From a virus: a DNA stretch of 57,824 nt. A model generated the notes under the pieces. It saw nothing but the letters and a program-made list of their open reading frames with translations, did no database searches and was not told the origin of the DNA. Location: positions 1 to 57,824 of IMG/VR virus record IMGVR_UViG_3300049215_000077; one strand, written 5' to 3'. This document shows positions 57,236 to 57,824 of the stretch, piece by piece. The first letter of the stretch is position 1, and the number at the start of each line of letters is the position of its first letter. A program made the position numbers and the translations under genes.

Positions 57236-57429
57236 CGGAACCAAGCGACGATCGGCACCCACACCGGCGACAGCTGGATCGCCCACAGCGCGAGCGACAC
57301 GATCAGGAGCGCGGCGATGCCGAGTGCCGCGCGGACCTTCTGCGCCGGCGTGAGGTAACGGACATTGAAGCGTCGGCCGGACGGCTCGATGATTGTGAAT
57401 TCGCGGACCTGGCGGGGCGGCTCGGACAT
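57232..57429 (-). CDS. Small membrane protein near attR (65 aa)
   Basis: An N-terminal soluble part (FTIIEPSGRRFNVRYLTPAQ) then one to two hydrophobic segments (AALGIAALLIVSLALWAIQL and SPVWVPIVAWF). It is the first gene of the leftward pair at the right end. Probably expressed in the lysogen; function unknown. Confidence 0.72.
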   Translation of the reverse strand: MSEPPRQVREFTIIEPSGRRFNVRYLTPAQKVRAALGIAALLIVSLALWAIQLSPVWVPIVAWFR

Positions 57430-57697
57430 GGCCGGGGCAGGCTATACCGGGTGGTCTTGGACGTCACCCCGTAGGAAGGCCGTGGGCGCGTCCGGCGCTC
57501 AGCCGATGCGAATGTGGACCGGCGCGTTTGCGCTCACGGAACGCAGGGATTTTGGCGGCGTGAGGCGCTTTAAGCGCGATCAATTTCGTCGTGTGACGAC
57601 GGTGCGGGGATCGGCGCGAATTGTTTTTTCGCTTCAATGGGGCAATTTCGCCCGCACCTTTCGGCTAAAGTGCCGTGCGATAACGAATAGGGGACTT
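57430..57697. other. Non-coding right end before attR
   Basis: No convincing gene. It should contain the promoter of the leftward pair. A small inverted repeat GGGC-AATTTC-GCCC lies near 57640-57653. An open frame here on the minus strand runs across attR and has no coding character. Confidence 0.6.
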
Positions 57698-57713
57698 CTC
57701 CCGGGCCCACCAC
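57698..57713 (+). repeat. attR core, 16-bp direct repeat
   Basis: CTCCCGGGCCCACCAC, identical to 112-127 in the tRNA. Host sequence should resume at 57714. Confidence 0.93.
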
Positions 57714-57824
57714 ACCCGAGCCGACCTGATCCCGGTTGGCAGCTATTTTCAGTTCCAGCAACATGCCCCGGGCTGCTGTGGTCCGCACGCATGTGTCTGT
57801 TGCGGGCACTTGAAATACGGGTGC

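Larger units (their letters stand above)
112..57713. mobile_element. Integrated temperate siphophage (prophage), about 57.6 kb
   Basis: The element is bounded by identical 16-bp repeats. It carries the integrase at one end, a repressor switch, replication and recombination genes, a full packaging, head and tail series, and a lysis region. No structural gene is obviously missing: terminase, portal, protease, capsid, connectors, tail tube, chaperone, tape measure and tip are all present. The tail genes (DUF2460, DUF2163, NlpC/P60-type peptidase, hub) match the gene-transfer-agent/lambda-like long non-contractile tail type. Whether it is inducible cannot be told from sequence. The main suspected lesion is the homopolymer at 48390. 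Confidence 0.95.

Noticed and set aside
57570-57809. 79-codon minus-strand ORF across attR
   Set aside because: Crosses the attachment site and shows no coding character.
1-57824. CRISPR array, rRNA operon, insertion sequence
   Set aside because: Looked for repeats with spacers, rRNA motifs and transposase signatures; none seen. The only tandem array is in frame inside a coding gene.

Overview
The window holds one complete-looking temperate siphophage genome (about 57.6 kb) integrated in the 3' end of a tRNA(CAT) gene of an alphaproteobacterium, most likely a member of the Hyphomicrobiales/Rhizobiales. The host call is inference. It rests on the GC-rich sequence, phage-borne GcrA and SciP-type (DUF1153) regulators that are otherwise alphaproteobacterial, and tail genes of the type found in alphaproteobacterial gene transfer agents. 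A 16-bp direct repeat at 112-127 (inside the intact tRNA) and 57698-57713 marks attL and attR. Only a few bases of host sequence are visible on each side.

Layout. (1) 185-12216, minus strand: an early operon of about 23 genes, mostly joined by 4-base start/stop overlaps, ending in the integrase. It carries a ParB-like protein, a zinc-finger/SciP-like protein, a HerA-like ATPase, a DnaA domain IV-like protein, a Sak4-type recombinase with a PD-(D/E)XK exonuclease, and an initiator-like tRNA. (2) 12217-13544: the lysogeny switch, with an S24 repressor, a divergent Cro-like gene and palindromic operators. (3) 13541-21664, plus strand: early/middle genes including GcrA, an Rmf/CrpP-like protein, a RuvC-like protein, a tandem-repeat protein, a primase-helicase and a DUF6362-type regulator. 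(4) 21661-26390, minus strand: a second early operon (HTH protein, ParB-like protein, small nuclease, partial C5-methyltransferase-like protein). (5) 26990-29569: ParB-like, cold-shock, methyltransferase-like and radical SAM genes. (6) 29662-43133: terminase, portal-MuF fusion, protease/scaffold, capsid, connectors, tail tube. (7) 43144-53387: frameshifted tail chaperone gpG/gpGT, tape measure, and a GTA-like tail tip. (8) 53457-56939: lysis region. (9) 56888-57429, minus strand: two genes next to attR that look like cargo.

How it works together. Four copies of a 14-bp palindrome, TTGGAYATRTCCAA, sit on three promoter-like sequences: leftward at 12.25 kb, rightward at 13.27 kb, leftward at 26.44 kb. 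This predicts that one repressor silences both leftward operons and the Cro-like gene. The early genes include homologues or domain mimics of three host cell-cycle regulators (DnaA, GcrA, SciP), which suggests the phage retunes host replication and cell-cycle transcription.

Most unusual features: a 12-C tract at the end of the GTA-TIM/DUF2460 tail gene, where a one-base change would add a C-terminal module also present on the tail-tip protein; the cell-cycle regulator set; the initiator-like tRNA; a capsid-like peptide encoded ahead of the protease; and two genes built from PEV(R/K)AR repeats, one of them with near-identical, recently expanded units.
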